Source: Dipteronia dyeriana (Eukaryota; Streptophyta; Magnoliopsida; Sapindales; Sapindaceae). Taken from it: a DNA stretch of 64,000 nucleotides. The position numbers were made by a program, and so were the translations under genes. Below are positions 22,613-34,828 of this stretch, piece by piece (the first letter of the stretch is position 1; the number at the start of each line of letters is the position of its first letter). The stretch spans positions 121,406,146 to 121,470,145 of the forward strand of contig CM065296.1 in NCBI GenBank assembly GCA_032871835.1, in the 5' to 3' direction. Under the pieces are notes generated by a model, which saw only the letters and a program-made list of their open reading frames with translations, was not told the DNA's origin and made no database searches.

Positions 22613-25600
22613 ATGCATAGACCTCTGTAAGTGTAAACAATTCGTGTACGAATTTATATTCGATCTCATCGTATTCTATATTGAGCTACTAACATGAGTC
22701 ACTCTTATTTTACCAGATTGAGGGCTCCTCTCCGGTCAATTGCGGACACTCTGTGTAAATCAAAATTCCATCAACATGTAGAGGTCTATAGTTTTATTAA
22801 CTGTAATCAAAATCGCTTCTTTTTAGCATCTATTTATGTTATTGATTGCTTAAAGTTAATGTTTTTATAGGGACCGAGAAATGTTGCTGACAAGCTGGAA
22901 TTTTGTCGACCTCTTACAACCTCATTGGGTAATTAATTATCTGTAAAATCTTCAACATTATTGGTTGGCGTTTTTGCTTCTTATGTGCTCATAAGTAGCA
23001 AAAATTATTTGCTGTTACTATGTGGTACGGTAGTAAGTTTGAATTTTGATTGCTCATTTCGAATCGACAATTATATGCCTTTAGACGTATATGAGGGATT
23101 TTTAAGTTTGTGAGGTGGGATATGCAGGCCATGAAATTTTGGGGTATGGTGAAGGGTCGAGTACAAATTCATTGCAGACCAAAATTGTCGATGCACTTCG
23201 ATTGGGTGAGAGAAGTAGAGCTTCCCATCTGCTTTTGAATCTTGGCCATGGAAGTCACTCACTAAAGGCAGATGATTTTGTTTATATTCTTCGATACTGC
23301 GCTGCAACTCCTGATCCCCTGGTAAGCCAGAACATCATTGAACTTTTAGTTTGGGTACCTGTGTTTACGTGTTTGTATTTGTGGTTTAGACTTGCAACAT
23401 GTTTAATTCACTGGATTCGGTACTCATGTAATGAGGATATGTAACCACATTTGACAAGCAAAGTTTGAATAAATCATATCATACCATTTTCTGGAGGGGA
23501 TACAATTTAAGGCGACAAAATATGCACACTACAACTACACTTGATTGTATGTACAGTATTAAAGTTGATTGTCAATTTGTGTAGGAGCTAGCTACTAGTG
23601 CATAAGTAGTTGATATGTGTTGCTTTTTATGTGGGAGAGTTTGAAAGGAGGAACTATACAGTAGTGTGTCAAGAACATCTAATTATTTTCGTAGGGTCTC
23701 ATTGTTCGTATGGATTGGATAAGACCTATTGAACATTGCAGCAAATGCTGTATCTATGCCATAATTGAAGATCACAAAAGATGCTTCTGTTCTGCTATGC
23801 TGGGAAGGTGGGGATCGTCTCCACCTTTTTCCAACATCTAAAAAAAATTATGGCTGTGTCCTTCTGGATATGATAGTTGTCAGTTTTTTACTTTTGCATG
23901 CAGTTTGTCATGGAGACTTGGAGAATAATGGAGGAAAAGGAGATTGGCTCGAACAACACCTGCTACCTGCTTATGATGCGAGCTCTGTGTAAAGGGGGTC
24001 ACTTGGAGGAGGTATAAAAAAAATACACTATAGAAATATTTTTCATTTTAATTATATACTGGACGGTGGGTTGGTTATTGGTTTTATAAATATCTAATTA
24101 TAAGAAATGTGACATGGAAATACAATTTTATATCTCAGATTGCTATTATATATATTTTTTCTTAACTCACTAATGAGCTCATTTTTTTATTGCTCTTCAT
24201 GTTCTTTGTTCAGGCATATAATTTGATTAAGTTTACTGGAGAAAGCCATGTTATCTATCCCACTCAGCCTGTGTATAACTATTTTTTGGGGGCCTGTGCA
24301 AAAATGCAAAGTATGACCCATGCTAATTTATGTTTGGAGTTAATGGAGTCCCGAAGGGTGGGAAAGGATGAAACTACTTATATAGAGCTTCTCAAGGTGT
24401 GTAAAGGGTATTGATCTCACTTTGTTCCAGTGCTTCAGAATGCACACATTTTGAGTACAATTCTGAGAATTTAGTGATTTTTCTTTGGTTTTTTCTATTT
24501 ATTGTTACCATTCTGTCACATGTAAAAGGCTTATGAAATACTGAAATGTAATCATAAATTCATACGTATAACTTTTGAGTAGTAATTTTCTAATTATATT
24601 AATCTCATATAAAGGTTATGTTAATTAAGTATCCCCATATATATGTTTTGTCAGTACGTCCCCCTACCTGCATATTATTGCAACTGAGTGGCTGATTTTT
24701 CCTTGTCGTTTTGTACCATCAGACATGCTTGTGAACTATGAAATATCAAACTAAAGTAATTCCAAGTCATTTACATCATATGATTACATATTACTAACTA
24801 TTTTTTTCAGATTGCGGTATGGCAGCAAAATCTCTCTGCAGTGCATGAAATTTGGAAAGACTATATCAAGCACTACAGTCCGAGTATACTTCCTCTGCGA
24901 ATGTTTATTTGGTCGCTTGCAGAGTTGAGAGATTTAAAATCTGCTTATGAAACACTGCAACATATGGTTGCTTTCTCCTTGAGCAGAAAGCCTTATATTA
25001 CCGTGAATTCAAAAGGAATGTTGTATTCTTCAAAATTGGACATCCCTATACCATCAAATGATCTATTAAGCTCACATAAACTTTACTTGGATGGGAGTGA
25101 AGATGTTGCTTTGAGTGCGGATACTTGTGTGAAAAACATTGAGCAATCTGTTACTTTAAACATTGGAATTGGAGAAGTTGGGAGTTTGAAAATAGGCATG
25201 ATGAATAAATTTCAAACCATGCCAAGTATGACGATCTTGGGATGGGCTTTTAAAGATGTAATGCACGCGTGTGATCAGACTCAGAACGGTGGACTAGCAG
25301 AGCAGTTAATGTTGCAGGTAGGGAGTAGCTTTTGTTCTTTTAAGCTTGTAATTATTATGTGCTATAGTCATATCATACAAGAGTAGTGTTGAAGAATAAA
25401 TTTCTGATAAAAAAAACTTCATTTCCATCTGTAACTCTTTTTGAATGAGTTAAACCTCATTATAATGAAAGTAACTTGACACCATTGTTTGTACCGGCTT
25501 CATTAAATTTGATGGCAATTTCCGGAACTGTATATTGTTTGTGTCATGCATGATAGCAAAGACTACTCACTCAAACTAGATTTTCATATTATGTTTTTGG

Positions 25601-28202
25601 TGTTGTGTTTTCCAACAATTCTTTATTTGGAGAACATATCTTATATTCATATCATCAACATTATTATGTACTAATTGTTTGAATTCTTTTTTATCTAGAT
25701 GCAAAATCTTGGGTTACAACCATCAGCCCATACATACAATTGCTATGTAAGAGCTGTTGTTTCTGAGAGAGGTTTCAGCATTGGCATTGACTTGGTAAGT
25801 TATGTTTATTATATGATCACAACTTGCTTCCAACTCCACCCCCCACACCACGCTCTGCCCCCCTCCTGCTGATAACCATCCCATTTTAACTTCATTTTTC
25901 GTAAGAGTTGATTTCAACCTCCTCTTTTCATCTTCCTGCAGTTAAAAAAAATGCAACAGATGAATTTGAAGACATATGATTTTACTCTTGCCATCGTTTC
26001 AATTGAATGCAGCAAAGCTTTAGAGCTGGATTACGCTGAGGCTCTATTGCACCACATTACCAAATGTTCAAATACACGTCCTTTCAATGTTTTTCTTGCA
26101 GCATGTGACACCATGGTATGTTAATAATTCTAAACCTGAATTCCCATACCACATTGGCATCTCTTATTGCTTTGAAGATTTGAAGTAGAAAAGAGAATTT
26201 TCTTCTCACAGGATCCGGATAAAAGGGCACTCAGCATTTTAACTATAGTCCTCAGGAAATTGGGCTGACAGAAAATTTATGCTGCACTAATTTTGCAGGA
26301 TCAACCTGAACGTGCTGTTAAGATGTTGGATAAAATGAAACAATTAAAACTCAAGCCCGACATAAGGACATATGAGTTGCTATTTTCATTATTCGGTAAC
26401 GTCAATGCTCCATACGAAGAAGGCAATATGTTGTCACAGGTAGACTCCGCTAAAAGGATTAATGCTATAGAGAGGGATATGGCAAAGAACGGTGTTCAGC
26501 ACAGTTACAAATCAATGAACTATTTGGTAACTCCCTTTGTCATAAAATTTTGGCCATTTCATCTATCGTGGATGACTTTGGTACGGCTTTTTGTTTTTCT
26601 GGTCTCATCAGCTCAAATCGCTTGGAGCAGAGGGAATGATAACAGAGCAGCTCCAATATTTACGTATGGCAGATAACCAATTCTTACACAAAGATACTTA
26701 TTGCGAAACACCTATCTATAATACCGTGTTGCATTCACTAGTTAAAGCTGGAGAAGTAAGCACTCCCCATTTTGTAATCATAGTTTCCAATTGCTGCTTC
26801 ATGAGTGTGGGTTTATATCATCATGTATTTAGCTACTGATTGTATTTCCTTGATGATGCAGAGTGACACAGCCATAGAAATATTCAAAAATATGAAATTA
26901 TTTGGTCTCTCGCCAAATGTCTCAACATACCATATAATGATTGATTGTTGTGTCATTATAAGATGTTTCAAATCTGCATGTGCAATAGTATCCATGATGG
27001 TGCGTTCTGGGTTTTATCCAGAGACAATGGCATATACGGTTCTTTTTAAGGTATACTCTACCGGTATTGATGATATTCAAAATAACCAGATTTCAAATTT
27101 AGTACATTAGCTTATGATATTTGTCATTGAAGAACCCAATATTACTTGTATGCTAAGTTTATTTTAACAGTATCGTCTATTGTCATGACTCATGTCAATC
27201 ATCATTACAACAACCTTATCTGTTTCCTATTTGTTATGGTGCTTAAATACTATTGTTGGTCATTTCCAATAAGTTCAAGATTTTAGGTCTAGTGGGTATT
27301 AACATGATATCGGAGCCTTATAATGTGAGTCTTGGGTTGGAGTCCTTCCACGTGATTATATTTGAATTTGATATTTGTTATCAAAATTTGTTGTGTGTTT
27401 GTGTTTGAGCTCAGAAGTGTCACCTTATTTACTGCCAAGCTTGTTTTATGTTAGGTTCTATTGGAATGCGAAGATTTTGATGAAGTGTTAAATATGTTTG
27501 ATCAAGTGAGCTCAGAAGGGATTCAACTTGACCTTCTGTCATACAATACTATTCTTCAACAAGCATGGCTAAAGGTCTCTCTCTAGCTATCTATCTATTT
27601 AAAATTGCCAAATACCTTTTACATTTTATGAATGTGGGTTACATAATATATTTTTAGCTGATGGTAAGACTTGATCCCCAAAGTTCTCCCCATTGATGCC
27701 AATTTGGCCATTTCTTGGGCATGTTAGATTGGTCTTGTAATTTACATTCGTAATTAACATTACTTCTGCCACTTTCATGAATGAATACCAGGGAAGGATC
27801 GATGTGATTGAGTTTATCATTGAGCAGATGCACCAACAGAAAATCCAGCCGGATCCATCAACCTGCCATTATGTGTTCACAGCATATGTGGACCGTGGTT
27901 TCCACAGCACAGCAATTGAAGCGTTGCAAGTTCTCAGTATGCGAATGCTTTCTGAAGAAGAGGAGACTCTTCAAGAAAAGAAGACAGAATTTGAGGATCT
28001 CATCCTTACTGAAGACTCAGAACCTGAGTCAAAAATACTCCAACTTTTTGAAGATTCTGAGAATCTTGGGAGTGCTCTTTTGAATCTAAGATGGTGTGCT
28101 TTAGCTGGGTACTCAATTTCTTGGTCACCCGATCAAAGCCCTTGGGCGAGAAGACTCTTGGCTAACTACAATACTAGCGAAAGAACTGCAAGACTGATCT
28201 AA
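22613..28202 (+). CDS. Pentatricopeptide repeat protein, At1g76280-like
   Basis: PPR proteins bind organelle RNA; the target of this subfamily is not known to me. Fourteen exons join in phase: 22613-22626, 22717-22783, 22871-22928, 23128-23321, 23904-24011, 24214-24396, 24811-25317, 25699-25794, 25942-26115, 26299-26526, 26612-26755, 26862-27050, 27455-27574 and 27792-28202, about 830 residues. Degenerate P-type repeats run from about residue 110 (TCYLLMMRALCKGGHLEEA across exons 5-6) to the C-terminus (for example TYHIMIDCCVIIRCFKSAC and SYNTILQQAWLKGRIDVIE). An insert without repeats lies in exon 7. The many introns are unusual for PPR genes and favour an old, conserved subfamily. The first exon is only 14 bases long; it is supported by GTAAGT and the phase but needs transcript proof. 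The gene is convergent with the DUF760 gene, with 650 bp between stop codons. Confidence 0.85.
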
Positions 28203-28852
28203 CTTTTCCGATCAAATTTTGTTTAGGCAGTTGCCCAAAGGCTGCACAATTTTGCTCAAATAATGCAAGGACTACTTCAGACAGGTCTCAGATTCATACG
28301 AAAAAGCTGGTAGTGAAAGAGTCGTCTTCAATGACCCTACTATAAGATTTTTTGGTTGTTCAATAGTAGCAATTGTTTTGATTAAGCTGATTGGATGTTT
28401 ATTCTGTACATTAGCACACAAAGCTGTTATAATCTGTTTCGTTGTAATAGTTGGTTACAGATATTCAATTGGAAACATCCCTCAATAATTATGTAACGCC
28501 CAATAAAGAATCTGAGAACTCATTGAGCTCTCATGATTAAGCACACGAGCATTTAAAGGGCTTCTCAAGACAATATTTGATGTAAGAAGAATAGTTTGGC
28601 ATCATTTAAGAATCAGAATTTGTATTCAAGCACAAGATTAAGCAATAATTTTGAACTATTCCTAAATTGCCAATCACGTGTGGCTTGCAAAAATATTTCC
28701 CTACTCTATTATCCTTGAATCGAGCATATATAAATCCTTCAATAACATAAAATGTACACCACTCTATCATAGCAGGAATAGCATTTGGTTAAGTGTTGCC
28801 CGATTTTGCTATATCATCAAATCCACTGTCTATTGTCTTGCGGCAGAACTGT
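28203..28852. other. Convergent intergenic region between PPR and DUF760 genes
   Basis: Holds both 3' UTRs. An AATAAAG polyadenylation-like signal for the + gene lies near 28502-28508. No RNA gene or repeat seen; short frames around 28680-28850 are shadows. Confidence 0.45.
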
Positions 28853-31533
28853 TTATATGTTTTCTGCCGGAGGTAATTCTGCAAGCTTTGGAGGAGTGCC
28901 AAGTACCCGTTCCATGTCAAAACGTACTTCAATGTTGCGAATACTGTACCCAACTACCATCAGCCAGTAAAGCAGCTTGGCAAGCTCTGGTGCACTAGTC
29001 TCGGTCACACTTGTCTGTAACCACAGATACCCAAGCGTAAAAAAATGACAATAGAATCTTAAAATGGCATTGTTTAAGAAGTTGGATGAAAATGTGTCGA
29101 AAGAAGTTACGTTACTCTCATCTATTATGCAAATAACAAGGATATAACTATAGTAGAAAGGCTTAATGCATAAAGCTAATGAAAAAAGGAAAAGAAATTA
29201 AACTAAGTTCAATCTCGAAAGCCAATTCAATATAGAAGAACAAAATTTCCAGGTGGTTTCAGTTCACAAACTCCATGATCTAACCATTCACTTGTATTCA
29301 CTGACATCATCGAGACATTTATACACTGCACCATACGGTTGAGAAAATTTTGACTAGTATTATAAATATATAAGTTCTCATTTTGTGGCTATACTAAATC
29401 ATTCATCTGTTAAGAAAATAAAAAATTATAAAACCTGTTAATGTTAACTGAGAGCACTGTAGTAAGCAAAAACATCTTAGAAAATTTAACATTCTACCTC
29501 AAACAGACATTTTGAACCAATTTCCTCGATAAATAAAACAGTGCAGTTATTTTTGCGAAAATGCAAATACTCAATTGATTAAAGCTCAAACGGAAAGGCA
29601 AACCTTCATCTGGTCAGGATCAGAAACAGCCAAAAGACGCTTAATGAATGTGTTCATTGCAAGCACGACATCCTCTCCAGCACTACTTGTCAAATCCTAC
29701 AAAACGGAACACATGTAATTTTTGAAAATAAAATGTATAGATTAAACAACCAAAGGAAGTAATGTGTAATTTAAGAAGGGACCATACTTATCCGTGCACA
29801 CATTCTAGTCACACAGGATTATTTGATCTGACCAGTGGAATGCCAGCATAAAAGAAAATTTTCCAGTTATTTAAGATTGACATGGTCAAAAATTCTGGAT
29901 GCGTAGGTAAATTTTCATGCTAGATGGATATTCAAATATCTAAGCACGGAACTTGAAATAATTATAGCTTTCCTGATAATCAGAAGAAAATCTAGTAGCA
30001 ATCAGAAACTTCAGACCTCAGCCGTCAACCACAGCGGTCAACCACAGGCCAATTAAGAAAAATAAAATGAAATATAATTACTTCTTACCTTCAGATTCTG
30101 AGGCTCGAGAGACTTGAGAAATTCCAACAATTCATTTTTTCCATTGAAAGATTTTCTACCAACTTGACGGTTCAGTTCTTCAATTTCTGCTTCTAGTAGC
30201 TCAATGTATTTTTTAGCATCTATTTTCTCAGGACCAGAAACATTATTCCACCTAATAACTTCACCAGCAACATTCTTTTGTGTACCCGGGGCATAATCTG
30301 GAATATCCTGTAAAAGTCATGGGATCAAGAAATGTAGAATCCATTTAACACTTACAGAGCAAATTTCTAGATATACAACCAAAATTCTTAAATAATTGGA
30401 ACTTGGAAGTAAATAAAACCTTTTGCTCTTGCACATCGGCTAAACTTTGTTGCAATTCCAAACGGTATTGTGCATTCTTAAACATATATCCAGTCATCAT
30501 AACACTGTACATGAGCTGTGCAAGATTTTCAGCAACCTAAAACAAAGGTGAAGAAGTGTTCAATTCCAACATCATTAAAAATCGATCCATCTTTGAATAG
30601 TTGTTGACTTGTTGTCCACCATATAGAAGCTTTATGATACTGTAAGGTACTTACAGTGGAGACTGTAACAGCAAAAAATTGTGGAGGTAGCGTTCCTATC
30701 ATATTTGTCACCGTTTGACGCATTGCATCAACTACCTAAACACAATACCATGACGAATATTTCATTGCCAAATAAATTTTTTTAGCTTGTATACCATATT
30801 CCTGAATCCTGAGTATCATAAACTTAGTAACATATGAAAAATCAAACCTGTTGAGGAGCCCTTTTCACAAACAACTCCATGAATTCCGGTTGCACGTTTT
30901 TTACATACTCCAATAGTATATCTCTTCTACTCGGCTGCAGATTATAGGCAAAATTAAATTAACAAAAAAAAAAAAAAAACTCAAAACCCAATTCAACAAT
31001 TGTAGCAAAACAAGTATACACTCTACTTGAACTATTGAAGTCAAAGAGTAAACTAACAAATGACTAAGAATAAAATTTCCAAGCAAGTCGAATTTCACAA
31101 TCATACATGTAGGGGCATGTAATTTGAAATTCATAGGTCAAGAAGCTTCACATTCCATAGTATTCAAGCAATCACAATTCAATGCCCATATCTCAAAAAC
31201 TCGCCATTAAATCCAATAATTGCTCAAGCAAATAGAGAGAAAGACAAGTAGTACCAGAGCTCCATTGCCATTGTGAGGCTTGGAATCGTTAGAGCCGTTG
31301 TTAAACGACTCGTTTTTGAAAGAAGAATCGTAAGCTTGGATTTTTAAACCTAATCTCCCATTACTTCGCTCCGTCTTCCTCGGAAATCTCACTGGATTGA
31401 ACAATTTAGGTCTACACGAAACGAGAGTCGTCGCTGTGGTGGAGGAGGAGAAGCTCCTACGTGTAGATGATGATGATGATGATGATGATGATGGTTGATA
31501 AGTAAAACAAGGTTTCACAGTCAGCGAATTCAT
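28853..31533 (-). CDS. Plastid DUF760 domain protein
   Basis: DUF760 proteins are plant and cyanobacterial proteins, chloroplast-located in plants; their biochemical role is unsettled. Seven minus-strand exons join in phase: 31255-31533, 30848-30934, 30655-30735, 30420-30536, 30089-30307, 29604-29696 and 28853-29014, about 345 residues. The N-terminus is Ser/Thr-rich and basic (transit-peptide-like), with a run of Ser coded by a TGA/ATC-type microsatellite (31469-31495). Two copies of the DUF760 unit are visible: residues of exons 2-4 (EYVKNVQPEFMELFVKRAPQ, then MRQTVTNMIGTLPPQFFAV and QLMYSVMMTGYMFKNAQYRL) and exons 5-7 (LEFLKSLEPQNLKDL, then LAMNTFIKRLLAV and KLLYWLMVVGYSIRNIEVR). The start at 31533 is the first ATG of the frame. 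Regulation not visible. Confidence 0.85.
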
Positions 31534-31889
31534 CTGAACAGCTTCAACAATCAAAGTCCTCTTCTTTTCTCTTTTGGTCTAAATAAGAATAAAATTTAAT
31601 AAAACCCTAATTTTGTTTATTTTTTTTATTTTTTTTTTATCTTTTACAGTGACACCATAGCGAAAACACATACTACTGACACACTGTGTACTGTGTACTG
31701 TGTAGTGGTGTGTGATATTGAAGAGAGTGGTGCAGTACAATTGCGGTTCCACCTTAACAGCGTGGGGTGGTTTACAGATGATCTGTGCTACGTACGAATC
31801 GGACGGCTGGAATCGCTTCATCTAATCAGCTGGTGATGATGGTTGATGATCGACAATTGATGGTTGATGATATGGTGTCACTGCGACAT
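31534..31889. promoter_or_regulatory. Upstream region of the DUF760 gene
   Basis: Probable promoter and 5' UTR on the minus strand. It holds a T-rich tract (31619-31640), a short ACTGTGT tandem repeat (31681-31703) and TTGATGATGG-type repeats at about 31830-31872. No gene seen. Confidence 0.4.
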
Positions 31890-31892
31890 CTA

Positions 31893-32690
31893 GGCCCAGT
31901 TTGACATCGTTGTGCTATGGGAAAAATTGCTTTTGATTCTGCTGTGGGAAAATTGCTTTTGGATTTGCTGTGAGAATAATCAGTTGGGTGTTTGGTAAAC
32001 TGATTTTTAAAAGTACTGTGAGAACCAAAAGCAATTTCAACATGTTTGGTAAAAAAATATTGTGACTGAACAAAATTACTAGAAAAAACAAAAATGAATA
32101 TTTAAGATGATTTGAAAATAAATAATTTATTTTATTTTTGTATAACCATAAACATGTTATAAAATAAATAATTTATTTTATTTTTGTGTGACCATAAATT
32201 TGTTATAAAATAAATAAATAAATTTTGTTAAAAAATATATAATTTTGCTTTAATATTTTTCTTTTAATCTATTGCCACATATATTGTGAATATATCAAGA
32301 AAACTAGCATAATTTGATTCAAGGATTCATAAGATTACATAATTGAAATAGACAACATGCAAATAGCAAAATATATGTTGTAGTAAATTGTAAATAAAAT
32401 AATAAATGCTAAGTGTGTGTTTTGTTATGTCGTAAATTTCATAAAACACATGGGATAAAATAGTAAGTTTGGAAAAAAAATCATTAATAAAAGTATTAAT
32501 CGTGTTTTCATTTCAGCTTCCTAGGAAACTGATTTCTAAAAGTATCAATTTGTAGATTCTCAATTTCTGCTGTGGGGGAAGCCAAAAGAGGCCAAAAGCA
32601 CTTTCCAGAAATTTTACCAAACACCCCAGACCAATTTCAGAAGCACTTTTAGCTCCAAAAGTAGCCTGAGAAGCTATCCCAAACTGGGCC
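31893..32690. mobile_element. 798-bp MITE with 11-bp TIRs and CTA target duplication
   Basis: The ends are perfect inverted repeats, GGCCCAGTTTG at 31893-31903 and CAAACTGGGCC at 32680-32690. They are flanked on both sides by CTA (31890-31892 and 32691-32693). Subterminal blocks (GGTAAACTGATTT / AAAAGCAATTT and ATTTTACCAAACACCCC / GAAGCACTTTTAGCTCC) are also partly inverted. The centre is AT-rich with no transposase. A 3-bp duplication and GGCCC-type ends fit a PIF/Harbinger-type (Tourist-like) MITE, though TWA is the more usual target. Confidence 0.75.
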
Positions 32691-33054
32691 CTAATCAACT
32701 GCGACAGTACTCTCGATTTTGGCTGTTTGGGTGCGTTTGGTATGCAGGACATGATAGGACAACGTGGGACAGGTTGTTCTTGTTCCACGTTTGACGCGTC
32801 CTTAGCATGGGACAATACGGGATAAGGTGGGACAAAAATCACAAAAACTTGTCCCACCCAAGACCCTATGACAACTTGTCCCATGACATGTGACAAGTGT
32901 AAAAAAATCAATTTACCCTTTAAATTTTCAAACAATTACAATTATGTCCAGTAAATTATATATTATAATTACATATATAATATTATATATTATATTTATA
33001 TATATTGAATTACATAAGTAATAATAATATTATATATATAATAAAATTTATAAA

Positions 33055-33079
33055 ATATATATATATATATATATATATA
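33055..33079. repeat. (TA)n tract at the left edge of the nested insertions
   Basis: A perfect TA run inside a larger AT-only stretch (about 32950-33130), just outside the Gypsy LTR that begins at 33133. Confidence 0.9.
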
Positions 33080-33132
33080 GATATTATATATATATATTAT
33101 ATAATTTTTCCATATATACTAAAATTTAATAT

Positions 33133-33997
33133 TGTTGACGTCGATTTCTGGATTATGCCAAAAAAGCCAACAAGAATTGAATTTCGGCTATTGAATTAAA
33201 GAGAAAGAGATGCAGAGAGAGTAACAAAGACAAGTTTTACGTGGTAAAACTCCGATGGCCGGAGAAACATCCACGGGTGGTTGAAGGATCAACCAAGCCA
33301 AAATCCACTAAGAGAATAAGATGTTTACAAGCTCTCGATCTCTCTTTTTTCTCTCTGTATTTACTATAATTGATGTATGCTATATTGCCTATATCTAGAT
33401 TATGGGTCTATTTATATGTTTATAGAACCCTAATCTGCCTTGTACAAGTAATACAGGATCTTTGTATTTAATTGTGATTCGGTTACTTTCTTGAGGTCGA
33501 TTTGTCTTCTTTCCTGCTTCAGAGTCTCTTATGGAAATCGAGTTAGATTCTGGTAGTACAGTTCAATTTAGACTTGTTTCCTTATAAGAATGTAGCCTTT
33601 GCAAAGAAATCAAGTTATTTCCTGATTGGGACTCTTCTAATTTAATGCTCTATTTTATTTGGGATTCCTTCCTAATGGATATCGTCTCGTATTTAATGAC
33701 TTCATCCGTATGAAATAAGCACCAAGCTCTTACTCGAGTCGTATTTATTCCCGAGTAAGAGTAATACCTGATGGTCCCGAGTAACACCGTTTGAGCCCGA
33801 GTGGAAGCGTTGTTTAACCAGTCTCAAGTGCTGTTAACTGATCCCGAGTAGGTTTTATTCAATATATGCTTACTCGGGCTTTCTTCTCTTTAATGATGCC
33901 TTATAGGATATTTCCCGAATACACATTTGGACGTCTACCTGGCTATTTTTTCCTTCCTGTTAATGGCGTGTATGCTTGGTAAAATTTACATACGACA
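33133..33997 (-). repeat. Left LTR (3' LTR of the element)
   Basis: 865 bp, TGTTGACGTCGATTTC... to ...ACATACGACA. It contains several copies of CCCGAGT/ACTCGGG at 33750, 33776, 33796, 33843 and 33872, and ACTCGAGT at 33732. It is bordered outside by AATAT. Confidence 0.92.
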
Positions 33998-34000
33998 ATA

Positions 34001-34007
34001 CCCCCTT
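34001..34007 (-). other. Polypurine tract of the Gypsy element
   Basis: On the minus strand AAGGGGG lies three bases before the 3' LTR (which starts TGTCG at 33997). This is the expected place for the plus-strand primer. Confidence 0.55.
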
Positions 34008-34828
34008 AAAATATTTTTACCGAGAAAATTTCATTTCGGGCAAGAGTATTTTAATCATCTTAATTTTCTCTCATCAGAATAACCGTCTTGTCATAATGGC
34101 GCATCTTAATGGTGACTCTGTAATTTCGATTCGCTTCATCACGCGGGATCTTAAATGATAGCGACGTTTTGAAGTTCTGAAGGTTGAGGGATACTTTCTG
34201 TTTTGACACGCGTCCCTCGTCTCTTCGTTTTTCAATATCATTTAAGAAAAATGATTTTTACGTTTCCCCAAGCGCCGCCTACATCATCGAGTTTCGTCAT
34301 AAATTTTTTCCCGCTTTGAAATCCTAGAGTTTCGTGCCGTCTCATCTTTAAATTCTTCGCTGAGAGACATTGTTGGTTTATTCTAAAAAAATCAGCAGAA
34401 ATTTCTTTAAACTCAGATTTCCTTATCCAGAAGTTCGCGATTCTCCGCTTGAAGATCTTGCATCAATCTCAATTCAAGGTTAGTTTTAATAGGGGCCATC
34501 TTCCCGCCATCGTGTCTTTAAAATCGTTTTTGATGCATTAGAACGTGGGGATTTCCAGTTAGTATCTTGCATTAAACGATTACTGGGGTATATCCCAATA
34601 GATGAACCTACATTCTTAGAGGTTGATGTTTCTCGGCTTCACTCTGGCGTCACTTTCAGCCCTGTATCGAGTTCTCCATCTAGTTCTGATTCTGATATTT
34701 CTGATCACAGGGTATCTTTTCGAATGATGGGTAAACATCAGAACAGAAGTAAGGTATATTAGCACGGCTCGAGCAGCGTTCAGACCAGGGAACAGACTGT
34801 TAACGAGGGTGACGTTGATGAAGTGTAC

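Noticed and set aside
27280..27330. Primer-site-like ATGATATCGGAGCC in a PPR intron, hinting at an LTR element
   Set aside because: Only a weak match to the tRNA-Met primer site, with no LTRs or coding sequence around it.
32513..32935. 140-codon minus-strand frame
   Set aside because: It crosses from one MITE into the arm of another and has no domain.
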